Below, one piece after another: positions 24,084 through 33,845 of a stretch of DNA of 64,000 nt. The notes beneath the pieces were generated by a model. The model saw only the letters and a list, made by a program, of their open reading frames with translations, did no database searches and was not told where the DNA came from. The first letter of the stretch is position 1, and every line of letters starts with the position of its first letter. Source of the stretch: Sipunculus nudus (lineage: Eukaryota; Annelida; Sipuncula; Golfingiida; Sipunculidae). Position numbers and translations under genes: made by a program. The DNA lies in the NCBI GenBank assembly GCA_026874595.1, contig CM049319.1:13977601-14041600 (forward strand), in the 5' to 3' direction.

Positions 24084-26648
24084 ATATATATTGTTATATA
24101 TATTGTTATATATATTGTTATATATATTGTTATATATATTGTTATGGGGTGACATAAAAGCGGACCGAACTGTCTCGCTAGTAAAGCCTGCTTTTCTAGC
24201 GAAGCGGTTGTAACGCCGGTCTTGTGCGCCACCGACCTGGGTTCGAATCCAGGATCGGCCCAATGTTTTCCCTTGAGCTATTTGTCTTCGTAACATTTGC
24301 CTTTCATTGTCTCTAAGACTAATTTCAAATATAATACAATTAAGTAAAACCTTTTAAAAAATAAGGTATGTTTTACAGTATATGTTAATTCTTAATCAAT
24401 TTAAGATATATAATATTTCATATTAAATTCATAAATGTAACCAAAGTCTGTAATTCTAGTTATAAATATATTTCATTTCCAATATATAAATATTATTCTC
24501 TGAATTCACGGGGGGGGGGGTGATGATTACATTGACCATCCCCTTGCTAAAAAGTAGGGGGTATATATACCCCTCATCCCCCCTGTATTGACGCCCCTGA
24601 CACAGAGGCTTCCCAGTGGCCGTACGGAGGTTAAAGACCTCGTACTTTCCAAGTAGTATATGCTCAAGCATTAAGCCAGCTGTACAAATAAGGCTACGTA
24701 TGTGAAACGGCTGCTTTAAGTCGGTGTAGCGAGTTCAATAATTTATCCCCGCTAAAAATCGATATCAGATTACTCCCCCCCCCCCCCCCAAGACGTATTA
24801 TAGACGTACGTAGCGTTATTTGTACACCCGGTTAAGGGCTTTAGCGACACATTAACTCGTGACACGTATCGTAATGCTTCAGTCGGCTTCAGTCGGTACT
24901 CCTGAGGATAACTTCCTTACATGTATTCCTTAGAAAATTAAGCCCAAGTTTCTACGCGGTGCACCGATGTATTTGGTGTATGATGACAGCCATACCAAGT
25001 CTACTTCTTTTAATTTTTTAAAAATAATAAGGGGAACTTTTGTATCCAGCCAAAATAAACTAGGCCTAACAGCGTGAGATTTTATATTTATTATTTCAAA
25101 TATATTTGTACCTTTTAGAACGTTTAAACCATAACATGAACGCCCCTGTGCAGCAAATACATCTACCATACCATAGATAACCCTACCTTATTCCCGAGTA
25201 GTAAACATGGTATCGGTTGTCCGTCGGGGAGCTGACAGTTCGCGTCCACCTCTTTCTTCCATTCCGCGGCATTCTCAAACGATCTCCTGTCTGTGAGGTT
25301 AAACATGACCACACACGCATGCGCGTTGCGATAATATACTCGGGTTACTGTTGACATTGTAGTTTGACCTGAAGAAATCAAATTTTTAACTATTCTAAGT
25401 TATCTTTAATATTTTTAAGGAATTGTTGTCTTTACAAGAAGCATATGATATTTGAAAATTAAGGTTATAAATGTGTTAATATCGATATACTTTACATCTT
25501 CATTAAGGTGTGACGCAGGAAACTATGTTAGTCAGTACTTTCATATTGAAAGGTTTAAATTTTTATTTAAAAGCAATTTCAAGTCTTATAACGGATGTGA
25601 GCTCTGCGTTGTCGAATCTCAATACCCTATCCGGCTTCACTGATGAAAGTGTAGCCCAATCTAATGATAAAGTATTGCCGTTGGTTTAATTAATTAAACT
25701 TACCTGGAATATCCCAAATCTGAAGTTTAATGCTGACCGTCTCTGACACTTTGGCAACCTTCAGTGCAAAGTCAACTGTAAATGACAAAAAAAATCGGGA
25801 TCTAACAGTACATGCGCTTCCGGTGCATAAAAAGACCGGTAATGGTTCCTTACACGTTTTTACGACTGGTGTGTACTATTCATACACTTCACACTATAAC
25901 AAATGATATATATCATACACAGAGTGCGGTTTCGATCATAATTTGTTTTACATTTAGGTGTATAGCAATTCATAGGTATCAACATCAGTAAGGGAAAACC
26001 TATATTTGAACATAGTTTAAGTGACATAATGGAGGTTTATTGTAGAGTTAATGGATACCTACCTCCAGGTGTGATTTTATATTTGTCAGGAAACCTGCCG
26101 TTAATCTCCCGGGATACGAATGAAGATTTGCCGACCGAAGGGTCTCCGACGATAATAACTTTATGTAAAGTTTTAAGACCACTCGTTTGTTGCTGCCAGT
26201 ACGCTGACTGTACAGACTTTGACGGAAATTTATTTGTTAAACCTCTCTGTCGAGTACCTTGCTGCAGATTTGTAATCTCAAACGGAAACTCTAAAAGAGG
26301 TTCATCTTTCAACTCCACGCTGTCATTAAAATTTTGATTGGAAAGTGTGTTTTTGTTATTTGTGAGTATCTTATCGGACGTTAATCCATTCTCCGGAGGC
26401 AAGATATCTTTCGATTGCAAAATGTTAGTCCTGTATTGAGATGATAATTTTCCTCCTGTTGACGTATTTTGTTCACGTCTGTAACATGTTTTCTCCCGGT
26501 CAAAATCATAGAGAAACTCTGGACATCTGATGACCAGGTCCAGCGTTGTGTCATACTCCGTTGCTAAATAATAAGTTAGCGGACCATGGTCAGTTGGGAG
26601 ATTGCAATGCCATGTTGAACAAATCAGCCTTGTCCGTACGCTCACCAT
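22995..26648 (-). CDS. Divergent Rab32/38-like small GTPase with N-terminal extension, copy 1 (5 exons)
   Basis: Exons, read on the minus strand: 26648-26063, 25775-25704, 25368-25187, 23629-23508, 23139-22995. All junctions are GT-AG, phases agree, and the total of 1107 bases gives 368 residues plus TGA. Residues 1 to about 160 are an extension I do not recognise. Then come the P-loop GDPSVGKSS (about 168-176), a switch I region TPGVDFALKV, switch II WDIPGQTTMS (Rab32 normally has WDIAGQERF), LPDGQPIP as in Rab32/38, the guanine motif NKVD, SVK in place of SAK, and the C-terminus KCGC. The CXC end predicts double geranylgeranylation and membrane anchoring. Known Rab32/38 proteins act in lysosome-related organelle traffic; that role here is inferred. 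The start is chosen because an in-frame TAA lies just upstream and the start matches copy 2. Intron 3 holds a hAT-like element. Confidence 0.9.
23146..23240 (+). repeat. AAT trinucleotide microsatellite
   Basis: AAT and ATT units with a few interruptions, just inside intron 4 of GTPase copy 1 beside the exon 5 acceptor. Confidence 0.9.
23975..24599. mobile_element. Non-autonomous hAT-like DNA transposon with intact 8-bp TSD
   Basis: The left end is CAGTGGCGTCAAT and the right end ATTGACGCCCCTG, a near-perfect inverted pair. The element is flanked on both sides by ACACAGAG (23967-23974 and 24600-24607). An 8-bp duplication and a CAG(T/G)G terminus are typical of hAT elements. No transposase is encoded. 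Inside are an AT run, a 12-bp TTGTTATATATA repeat (about 24075-24145) and a tRNA-related segment (about 24190-24265). It sits in intron 3 of GTPase copy 1 and is absent from the corresponding short intron of copy 2. Confidence 0.8.
24190..24265 (+). repeat. tRNA-related segment (SINE head) inside the hAT-like element
   Basis: An A-box-like TAGCGAAGCGG (24197-24207) and a perfect B-box GGTTCGAATCC (24240-24250) are present. CCTGG and CCAGG flank the T-loop, giving a degenerate T-arm. No matching acceptor stem is visible, so this is a SINE head or a tRNA relic rather than a functional tRNA gene. Confidence 0.55.
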
Positions 26649-26850
26649 ATCTGCAGCTCTTTGTTATCTATAAAACACTGATGAATAATTCGTGTGTTGT
26701 CTTGTCGTCCTCTTCACATTCAGTTAATTCGCACTTAATATCATGTATGCGTTAGGTCTACGTTTCAAAGTCGTGAGAGTCGCATTGACTGACGTGCAAT
26801 AAACGTGTTTGCAAATCGGAAAGCTGGAGCGCCATAACCCACACATCTCC

Positions 26851-26880
26851 ATTATATTTATTGATGTTTCGTAACTTTCA
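26851..26880 (-). promoter_or_regulatory. Candidate core promoter of GTPase copy 1
   Basis: This is the minus-strand counterpart of the copy 2 element: GTTACGAAACATCAATAAATATAA, about 205-225 bases before the ATG. It is conserved with 36528-36560 while the intervening leader has drifted. A TATA function is inferred from position and composition only. Confidence 0.35.
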
Positions 26881-27278
26881 GAGCGATTATAGAGAACAGG
26901 CTCCGTGGCCTATCACATGTGCTTGGATCATGAGTGTCCGTCAATGTCCGGTGTTAGTTTATCTAGACAGTTCGTGGAATTTAAGTGACGTGTGCACTGT
27001 ATACTCGACCACACTGCCCTGAGGTACACCTGACCTTCAATATGAAGTGTTTGCAGAATACTTGTAAGACCAAAATAGGTTGACACCCTGTACTAATATT
27101 GTGATGTAAATTGAAGGATTTTGAAGGATCTGCTTTGGGTACGGAAAACTCAATTAGGAAAAAAATGAAACACAAATGTATTGGACCAAATTTGGCCTTC
27201 GATTCTCGATAGTATAATGGTTGTTTATGTGGAATTCTAATTATATCGGTTATTATATAATAGCTAAACTATGACTAT

Positions 27279-27309
<31 letters not shown>

Positions 27310-27346
27310 TTATTTATTTATATACACACAAACACAAGAAGAACCG

Positions 27347-27830
27347 CACTTTAGGCATCGGCAATTACATTAATTGCGGTCGGAGCCATCGATTATTACA
27401 TATCATTCTTCAATCGATAGATTCAAATTATTTTGGTATAAATAAACGCCTCCTTTTTTAAATAAATTAAACTAACCTTACTGACGTAGTTCTAATGTGG
27501 TATATGCTTCCCCCCCCCCCCCCCCCAAAAAAAATACAGAATGAATGGAGTTTTGCAGATTGCTGTTAATCAAGGGCTTACCCTTGGTCACCGTAACCTA
27601 CTCCGGTTTATACACACGTCAAGGCACGCCACTAGAACCTAATATATATGTTTATTTTGTGATGATACTGGGTCAAACATAGTCAAACATACTAGCATGA
27701 TCAGACACATTATAAAATCTGTATAAATATATATAATTTTCGGTTTAATTTGAATAAACTTTTCATCTCCATCTATCATTATTATTTCATATTTCCTTTG
27801 AGATTGGCATTTTAATAACGATTTTTTTTA
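27347..27830 (+). repeat. Duplicated segment, unit 1 (without the insertion)
   Basis: It shares ordered matches with 28880-30200: TAGGCATCGGCAATTACATT, CATTCTTCAATCGAT, AATTAAACTAACC, TTCTAATG.GGTATATGCT, ATGATCAGACA, AATCTGTATA. A homopolymer C run lies at about 27510-27526. Confidence 0.6.
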
Positions 27831-27849
27831 ACCGAATTTGGCCATCGAT

Positions 27850-27965
27850 CACCGTGGTGGCGAGGTCACCGTGAAAATCTCATCACTTCGATTTGAACTC
27901 ACGACCCCCCGGCTTTGAGTCCTGTGCCCTCCACCCTGGCCACTGAAGCCGGCTAAATTTCCTTA
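27850..27965 (-). mobile_element. tRNA-derived SINE, truncated copy
   Basis: On the minus strand it contains GGACTCAAAGCCGG, GTCGTGAGTTCAAATCG and GAGATTTTCACGGT, matching the copy at 20230-20440 but lacking the 3' half. Confidence 0.55.
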
Positions 27966-28066
27966 AAAAACATTGGAGCCATCTCTTCACCTGTCTTCTC
28001 TGTAGAACGTTTGTGATTCCTGGCTTACTCAACGTACATATTAATGAAACTGGAAAATGAAGGCAG

Positions 28067-28068
<2 letters not shown>

Positions 28069-28126
<58 letters not shown>
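28069..28126 (+). repeat. AT dinucleotide microsatellite
   Basis: An uninterrupted TA run of about 57 bases. Confidence 0.95.
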
Positions 28127-28132
<6 letters not shown>

Positions 28133-28879
28133 TAATGTGCGGAAGATTAAAGGTCACAAGATGCAAAACACCATTGGCAAAACTCTGATTCGTCTGAATT
28201 GCCGCTGGATGTTCTTGCTGAATTTGTATGGATTATTTTGTGCCCCCCCCCTACCCACACACAAATACACGCATACACAAACAACTTGTCCATTTCTGTG
28301 AAAGGTTCGACAGATTATCTTGAGTTAATAACCGTAAGGCCAAAAAAAAAATAAAAGGTATGGTTCGTCAATTTTAAAACCCCGCATCCATAATTTTTTT
28401 TATTTTAATTTTCAAAAGAAACTTACTACTTTTGGGCTCCAGTCGCTTGAACATTTCTTTCAAGAATATTAAATCATACAATTTTGATAAAATTTCCTTG
28501 CTATTTACTGCTTTAACTTGTTTAGCAAAATAAAGCTGTTATTATCATGTTTTCCCTTATCATTTGACATTTTTATCGAAACATACGAAAAAAAATATAA
28601 ATAAAAGAACCGTCCGCCCGCATTAATTTCTGAAAAAAAGTGCCTGAGAACCAAACCTTATTTTTTTTTTGGCCTAAGTTATCAGTGTAGGCTCCCAACT
28701 GCACTTGATTCATCCTGAAATATCTCGGAAAACTCTCAGAATCACTGTTGCAATGTTTTCTGTGCAGCATGTATGAAAGTATAGAAAAAAAACTCGTCCG
28801 TGGGTGGTACATGAGAGTTACGCATATTTTTGTTATAGATTTTTGTCGGGGATATTGATAGGTGTTATACTTCCTGCCA

Positions 28880-30200
28880 AACCATCCGACTCTAGGCATC
28901 GGTAATTACATTAAAAATATATATATCTAGTTGGTTAAAGATTTACTAACAGACGAAGCTGTCACGAAACGCTTGAGATCTAAGAAATAATCCCTTCGCC
29001 CAACCTCTCTGGGTCCCAGGTGCTCAACTGGCCAAATAATGCACGGGTGTAGAATGTCTGTGCGTCTTTCGCAAGTAATCTGTTGTTTACACACTCAGCA
29101 GCACCTCGGGATCAGCCGTTACAAATGACGACGTATTATACCGAAGTCACTTATCCTGTTGCCACACCAGGTTATGAAAATAGCGTTCAGGTTGAATGTG
29201 TCATGACTAATATTTCAGATTCAAGGTTTGCTAAATAAGTAAAAAAAAAAAGAAAAAAAAAAAAAAAAAAAAAACGCACGTGATGGGTACAGCTGATTGT
29301 TATGCAACTAGAGAATGCCTTTTTATTGCGATAATCACTTCTCATTCTTCAATCGATATGAATTAAACTAACCCTACGAAGTAAGCTAGGATCTGTCACG
29401 GGATGCGGTTGCGGCAAGGCCGATTCTTTTTGTGCGGTCGCGTTTGCGGGTAAAATGTATCTTTGTATATGTAATATACATAAATTGTGCATATGATATA
29501 TATGATATTTATGTATGGCATATATTTCATATGTATGTATCCCTGCATTGTGAAAAATGGCAGTAAAAGATTAGGAAACCAGCTGCTTCAATCGAACCAG
29601 AATCGTGTATTGGGCAGATCATTCACCGGTGAATGAAAGTCACATGTTAAACATACATGTATTTACAACGATTTAAATCGATGTTTTCAGGCGGAAATCG
29701 TTTTTCCTTGCTGATAAAGTAGATAATCCTGGGTAAACCCCTATGTGACGTATATAGGCCTACATTCGCAGCGGATTATTTCGTCCGACACCATCCATTT
29801 TAAATTTGTTGCCGCAACCGCATGCAGCCGCATTAAAGGAATCGGTCCTTCATAAAAACATATGTGAGACTTCATCCGCACCGCGACCCCGTAAAAGGAA
29901 GCGTAGCTGTTGTTCTAATGCGGTATATGCTAGTTTTACAAACAATACTTGAGTAAACTGTCATAAACTCTTGGTCAGCCCACACTGGTTAACACACTGC
30001 ATGGACCCAATAGTTAACACAGTGCAAGACTGGGTCCCATACGTATATTCTGTGATTATGTGATACTTTAATACATATAGTTTAATACACTCGCATTTAC
30101 AGATGATCAGACATAATTTGAAATCTGTATACATATTATTTTTAGTCAAATTCTAAACGACTTTCATTTCCTTTTATTATTTTTATTTCATATACCATCT
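28880..30200 (+). repeat. Duplicated segment, unit 2 (with insertions)
   Basis: The same ordered landmarks as unit 1 are found but spread over a longer distance. Between AATTAAACTAACC (about 29364) and TTCTAATGCGG (about 29909) it contains about 500 extra bases that begin and end with inverted matches. Confidence 0.55.
29385..29905. mobile_element. Candidate TIR element inserted in the duplicated segment
   Basis: Near the left side is GCGGTTGCGGCAA (about 29405-29417) and near the right side its exact inverse TTGCCGCAACCGC (about 29809-29821). GGCCGATTC on the left is also matched by inverted GGACCGATTCC on the right. No coding frame is present. The undisturbed counterpart at 27470-27490 lacks this sequence. 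Exact ends and target duplication are not resolved. Confidence 0.5.
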
Positions 30201-31059
30201 CCTGATATCATGATACAATGCAGTAAAGGGATCAACAAAATAGAAAGGTCTTTCGTGACCCGAATATATCAATGGGGGGAGGGACTAGTTATATAATGCG
30301 AAAATTTCACCTACTTTTCATCACGTATGCGCCGTCACGTATTCCCCAATATGATATCGCACAAGGACAAGGGCCCACCTGAGCTTCAGTAATAGCGTCC
30401 CATGTAGGAGTTCTACATGATAGGGATGTCAAGGACAGCCCGGGCTAATTTAGATAACGTTTCCTTCCTGAAAAGCTGCGTTTACCGGGCGCGCGGTATG
30501 TGGTATGCGGTTTTCGAATAAAGAAATCGGTCTAGTTATTTTATTATGAATCGTAGTATGCGGTATATATAAGACACGCGGTAAAATCGAATTTACTGTC
30601 AACCGTGATGAATTAGATCCGCGTAGCGCGCGAGGTACACCGTCAAAGAGCTCTGGTTACCATATGTATGATCTGCGAATGCAGCGCGATCTAGCCGTGT
30701 GTAACAGCACCATTCGGGCCCGTATTGCAATGTTTTTATATCGCATTCTGCTTTCCACGTTAATTCTGCTGCCGCAATCCGCATACCGCACGAGGTATGC
30801 TGCTTAAATGTAATTTAATTTCCTTTTTTTTAAAGAATAAGTATATGTATAAATTTATGTACAACACCGCACCAAATTTTGTAACGCTAATATGTATGCT
30901 GTATACACTAAAGCATATGTATTTGACGAAAATATTTTACATATTCGGCTTTAGTGTTTTTGTGTCTGTAGTATCTGTAGCTGTAATCCCCCGTTCCTGG
31001 ACGTTAAAATTGTACATGTTTATCGGGTATGGTATATTCAGAGATTTTTTTTCAATCCA

Positions 31060-31139
<80 letters not shown>

Positions 31140-32142
31140 ATGCTAACCCGACAATAACACAAAAATTACATACGCCAATTAAGTTTGAAGTTGTCGTGCT
31201 CCTTTGTCTTTAAAAATGTAATTTTGGTGTGACTGCTGATGACTGCTGATAATATTATAATATTACATCGAAGACCAACTTGAAGTAAGTATTTCCTTGA
31301 AAGTTAAAGCAAACGTATTCCTTGAACGTATTGAAGGCTGAAAAAACTATATTTTCTGGGGTTTTTTTTAATTTAATAAAATGCTACCTGCACTTTGGCA
31401 AGCAATGTCAACTTGGCATGGACATCAGGCACAGGAATTTCATTTTTGCTAAAATTCTATAAAAAAAAACTGTGTGTTTCTAACACTGTCAGAAATAAAT
31501 ATCAGGAAAAAATGAAAAAAAATGTTATGACAGATTCTTAAACATTTCTAATAACTGCATTTCTATGACATCACAGTCACACCTGGACAGGCCAGTCATT
31601 TAGACCCAGTTTCTGTTCTGGATACAATAAAGACTCATGCATGGTCTCAAATCAACGCGGAAGTTCGTTTACCTAACCTGCCGAATGTAGGCCGAGGTAT
31701 CAGTGTATGCAAATAAGTTCTGAGAACAGCGCACTTGTCTGGTCTGTGATAAGCACAACATTATCAGAATGTCAGAGTATTGACAATCCCCCTGTAGAAT
31801 TATATATTCATGTCACAAGTGAACTACATGTTATACGCACACCTATCACGAGTGATAATGCATATAGATATTACGGACAATTGTGGTGTTTATTTATTGG
31901 GTGTAACGCTTTGTCGTATCAACCTCAGTACTTACAAAGGTTGAAGGAACGGAATATCCAGGGCCATTTTATATAATATCGCCATGACATGTTTAAGAAA
32001 CTGTGCATCATTTATCCTGTTGGTTTGTTTTTCTGTTTGTAAAACATCGCAGAAATCCACGATGTTTTCTATTTCTTGTTGACCTTTTTAACCATCAGTG
32101 AATGTGACCTTTATATATATATATATGAAACTATTTTGGAAT

Positions 32143-32181
<39 letters not shown>

Positions 32182-32500
32182 CCAGGGAAGAATATTTACC
32201 GTACCACCGAGAACTTAATTTATCTAACATTTTTATAACTTAAAACCCTTGTTTGCACCTATATGTTTGAAAACGGTAGAGTATTACCACCCGACGAAAA
32301 AGCCTGTGCGCTAACCACCTGGCAAAGAAGCCTGTGCACTTCGAAAGCTCTTGTGTTAATAAACAAGTTAGTCTATCTAAAAGGCGTCATTGTTTCTCTT
32401 TTTATCAACCTTTTTAACTACAGACTAACATGACTATACATGGCTATCAGCGTCTGTATGATATCTATTGTATATATTAGCGTCTGTATATCACATATCA

Positions 32501-32505
<5 letters not shown>
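30201..32505. other. Intergenic, repeats and GC-richer patch
   Basis: The stretch 30470-30800 has alternating GCGGTATG and CATACCGC type motifs (GCGGTATGTGGTATGCGG, CGCATACCGCACGAGG), suggestive of a decayed inverted-repeat element. AT runs lie at 31061 and 32148-32179. No supported gene. Confidence 0.4.
31061..31137 (+). repeat. AT dinucleotide microsatellite
   Basis: A TA run of about 77 bases, inside an open frame that is otherwise featureless. Confidence 0.95.
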
Positions 32506-32540
<35 letters not shown>

Positions 32541-32579
32541 TGTATATATATACTTTATCACATTTCAAATACTGTATTT

Positions 32580-32825
32580 TACAATTAAGTATAAGGTTTT
32601 AGAAAATAAGGTATTATGTTTCCAGTATAAGGTCATTCCGAACCAGGTTTAGATATAATATTTCATAGTAAACTCATTAGCGGAACCAAAGTCTATAGGC
32701 CTAATTCTATTTATTATTACATTTCATATGGCATATATAAAATATTATTACATTGCCCCCCTTGCCAAAAAGTGGAGGGGGGATATATACCCCCATCACC
32801 CCCCACCCCTGTATTGACGCCCCTG
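32580..32825. mobile_element. Right-end fragment of the same hAT-like family
   Basis: This segment parallels 24350-24599, with shared stretches such as AACCAAAGTCT, TATATACCCC and the terminal ATTGACGCCCCTG. No matching left terminus is visible; an AT microsatellite at 32506-32536 lies where the homology fades. Confidence 0.55.
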
Positions 32826-32992
32826 TTGTAACGTCAGCTTACGTAAGTGGTCCAGTCACACTGCGCCGAATCTTATTGTGCAAAGGGGCTCCTAAATACA
32901 TCAGCGGTGTAGGTATAAAAGTAGTGAAGAGGGTAATGTTGTCCGTTATAATATATCGAGAAAGAATTGTTTCAAGGCACATCACATGAACA

Positions 32993-33126
32993 TTAAAGGT
33001 GCCCATTCAACTACCTTACTAAAAAAAATTTATGTGATTTCTGGCACGTTTTCTAGCCTATTCTTATAAGAGCTCCAAGGGATTACCTTTATTTTTTAAG
33101 GTCCGATAGATGATTGGGTGATTTAA
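32993..33126 (-). mobile_element. TTAA-flanked MITE, internally deleted copy C
   Basis: Both ends are kept (TTAA-AGGTGCCCATTCAACTAC at the left; GATTGGGTGAT-TTAA at the right), but only 134 bases remain, so most of the interior is deleted. It is 3' of GTPase copy 2. Confidence 0.65.
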
Positions 33127-33224
33127 TGTTTTTTTGTAAGAACATCACTGATTAAGTACTATTTGGCTATCATGCATATGTGTATTGTAAATCAGAACGG
33201 TTTTTTTCTTGATCTGTGGCAAAT

Positions 33225-33440
33225 TTCAATTTTGAAGTGTCAGAGTTAAGGTAAGTAGTCCGGCTGTCCTATAATGTTTAACTTGAAGCTGTTCGTTTTG
33301 AGTATATTCGACCTCTGGTGGCAGGATGATATCAAGCATGACTTCGGACTCGGCCGGTAAAGTGTGTTGACAACATGGTTCAATAAATGTGAGTGGTTTT
33401 TGAGCATGTGAGACAATTCTAGGCAAATAACTGACACATT
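33225..33440. repeat. Dispersed repeat, copy 1
   Basis: It shares with 60745-60870: CAATTTTGAAGT, GTCAGAGTTAAGG.AAGTA, TCCGG, GAGTATATTCGACCTCTGGTGG and a following purine-rich segment. The function is unknown. Confidence 0.5.
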
Positions 33441-33499
33441 TTTATAATGAAGTGCAGTATTTGCAAGAAAGAAAACTACTCAATTTCGTATCAAAAACC

Positions 33500-33505
33500 T
33501 TTATT
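33500..33505 (-). terminator. Candidate polyadenylation signal of GTPase copy 2
   Basis: A minus-strand AATAAA lies about 340 bases downstream of the copy 2 stop codon. It is only a hexamer match in AT-rich DNA, so support is weak. Confidence 0.25.
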
Positions 33506-33845
33506 CGAAGAAAGAAATATATTAAGAATGGCAAGCAACGCAAGAGGCCCGGTGCGGTTCCATAAACGTGTTTACTCCTGCAACGAGGAGGGGCTCTGAT
33601 GAAGCCCTTTTTATATACACTGATGTCACACGATTTGTCAGGCGAATCATGTCTCCTCTGCAGAGGGCACAGGTCACTAAGTTTGGTTAAGCTCTAAGAG
33701 CTTTCGCCCTCTGTCATTTCTTCCATGCATGGCCCTTTCGTGCGGCACAGTCGAGACTCGGAGGCCAATTCACGCTGAACGTGATTCGTTTGTTCAACAT
33801 TCTATGACTATTAACATTTCCCTTCACGATCTGGAATCTGACACT

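Noticed and set aside
24190-24265. A functional tRNA gene
   Set aside because: A- and B-boxes are present but no acceptor stem pairs and the T-arm loop has the wrong length; it is inside a transposon.
26029-26337. A 102-codon plus frame
   Set aside because: It is antisense to exon 1 of GTPase copy 1, which has family motifs and splice sites.
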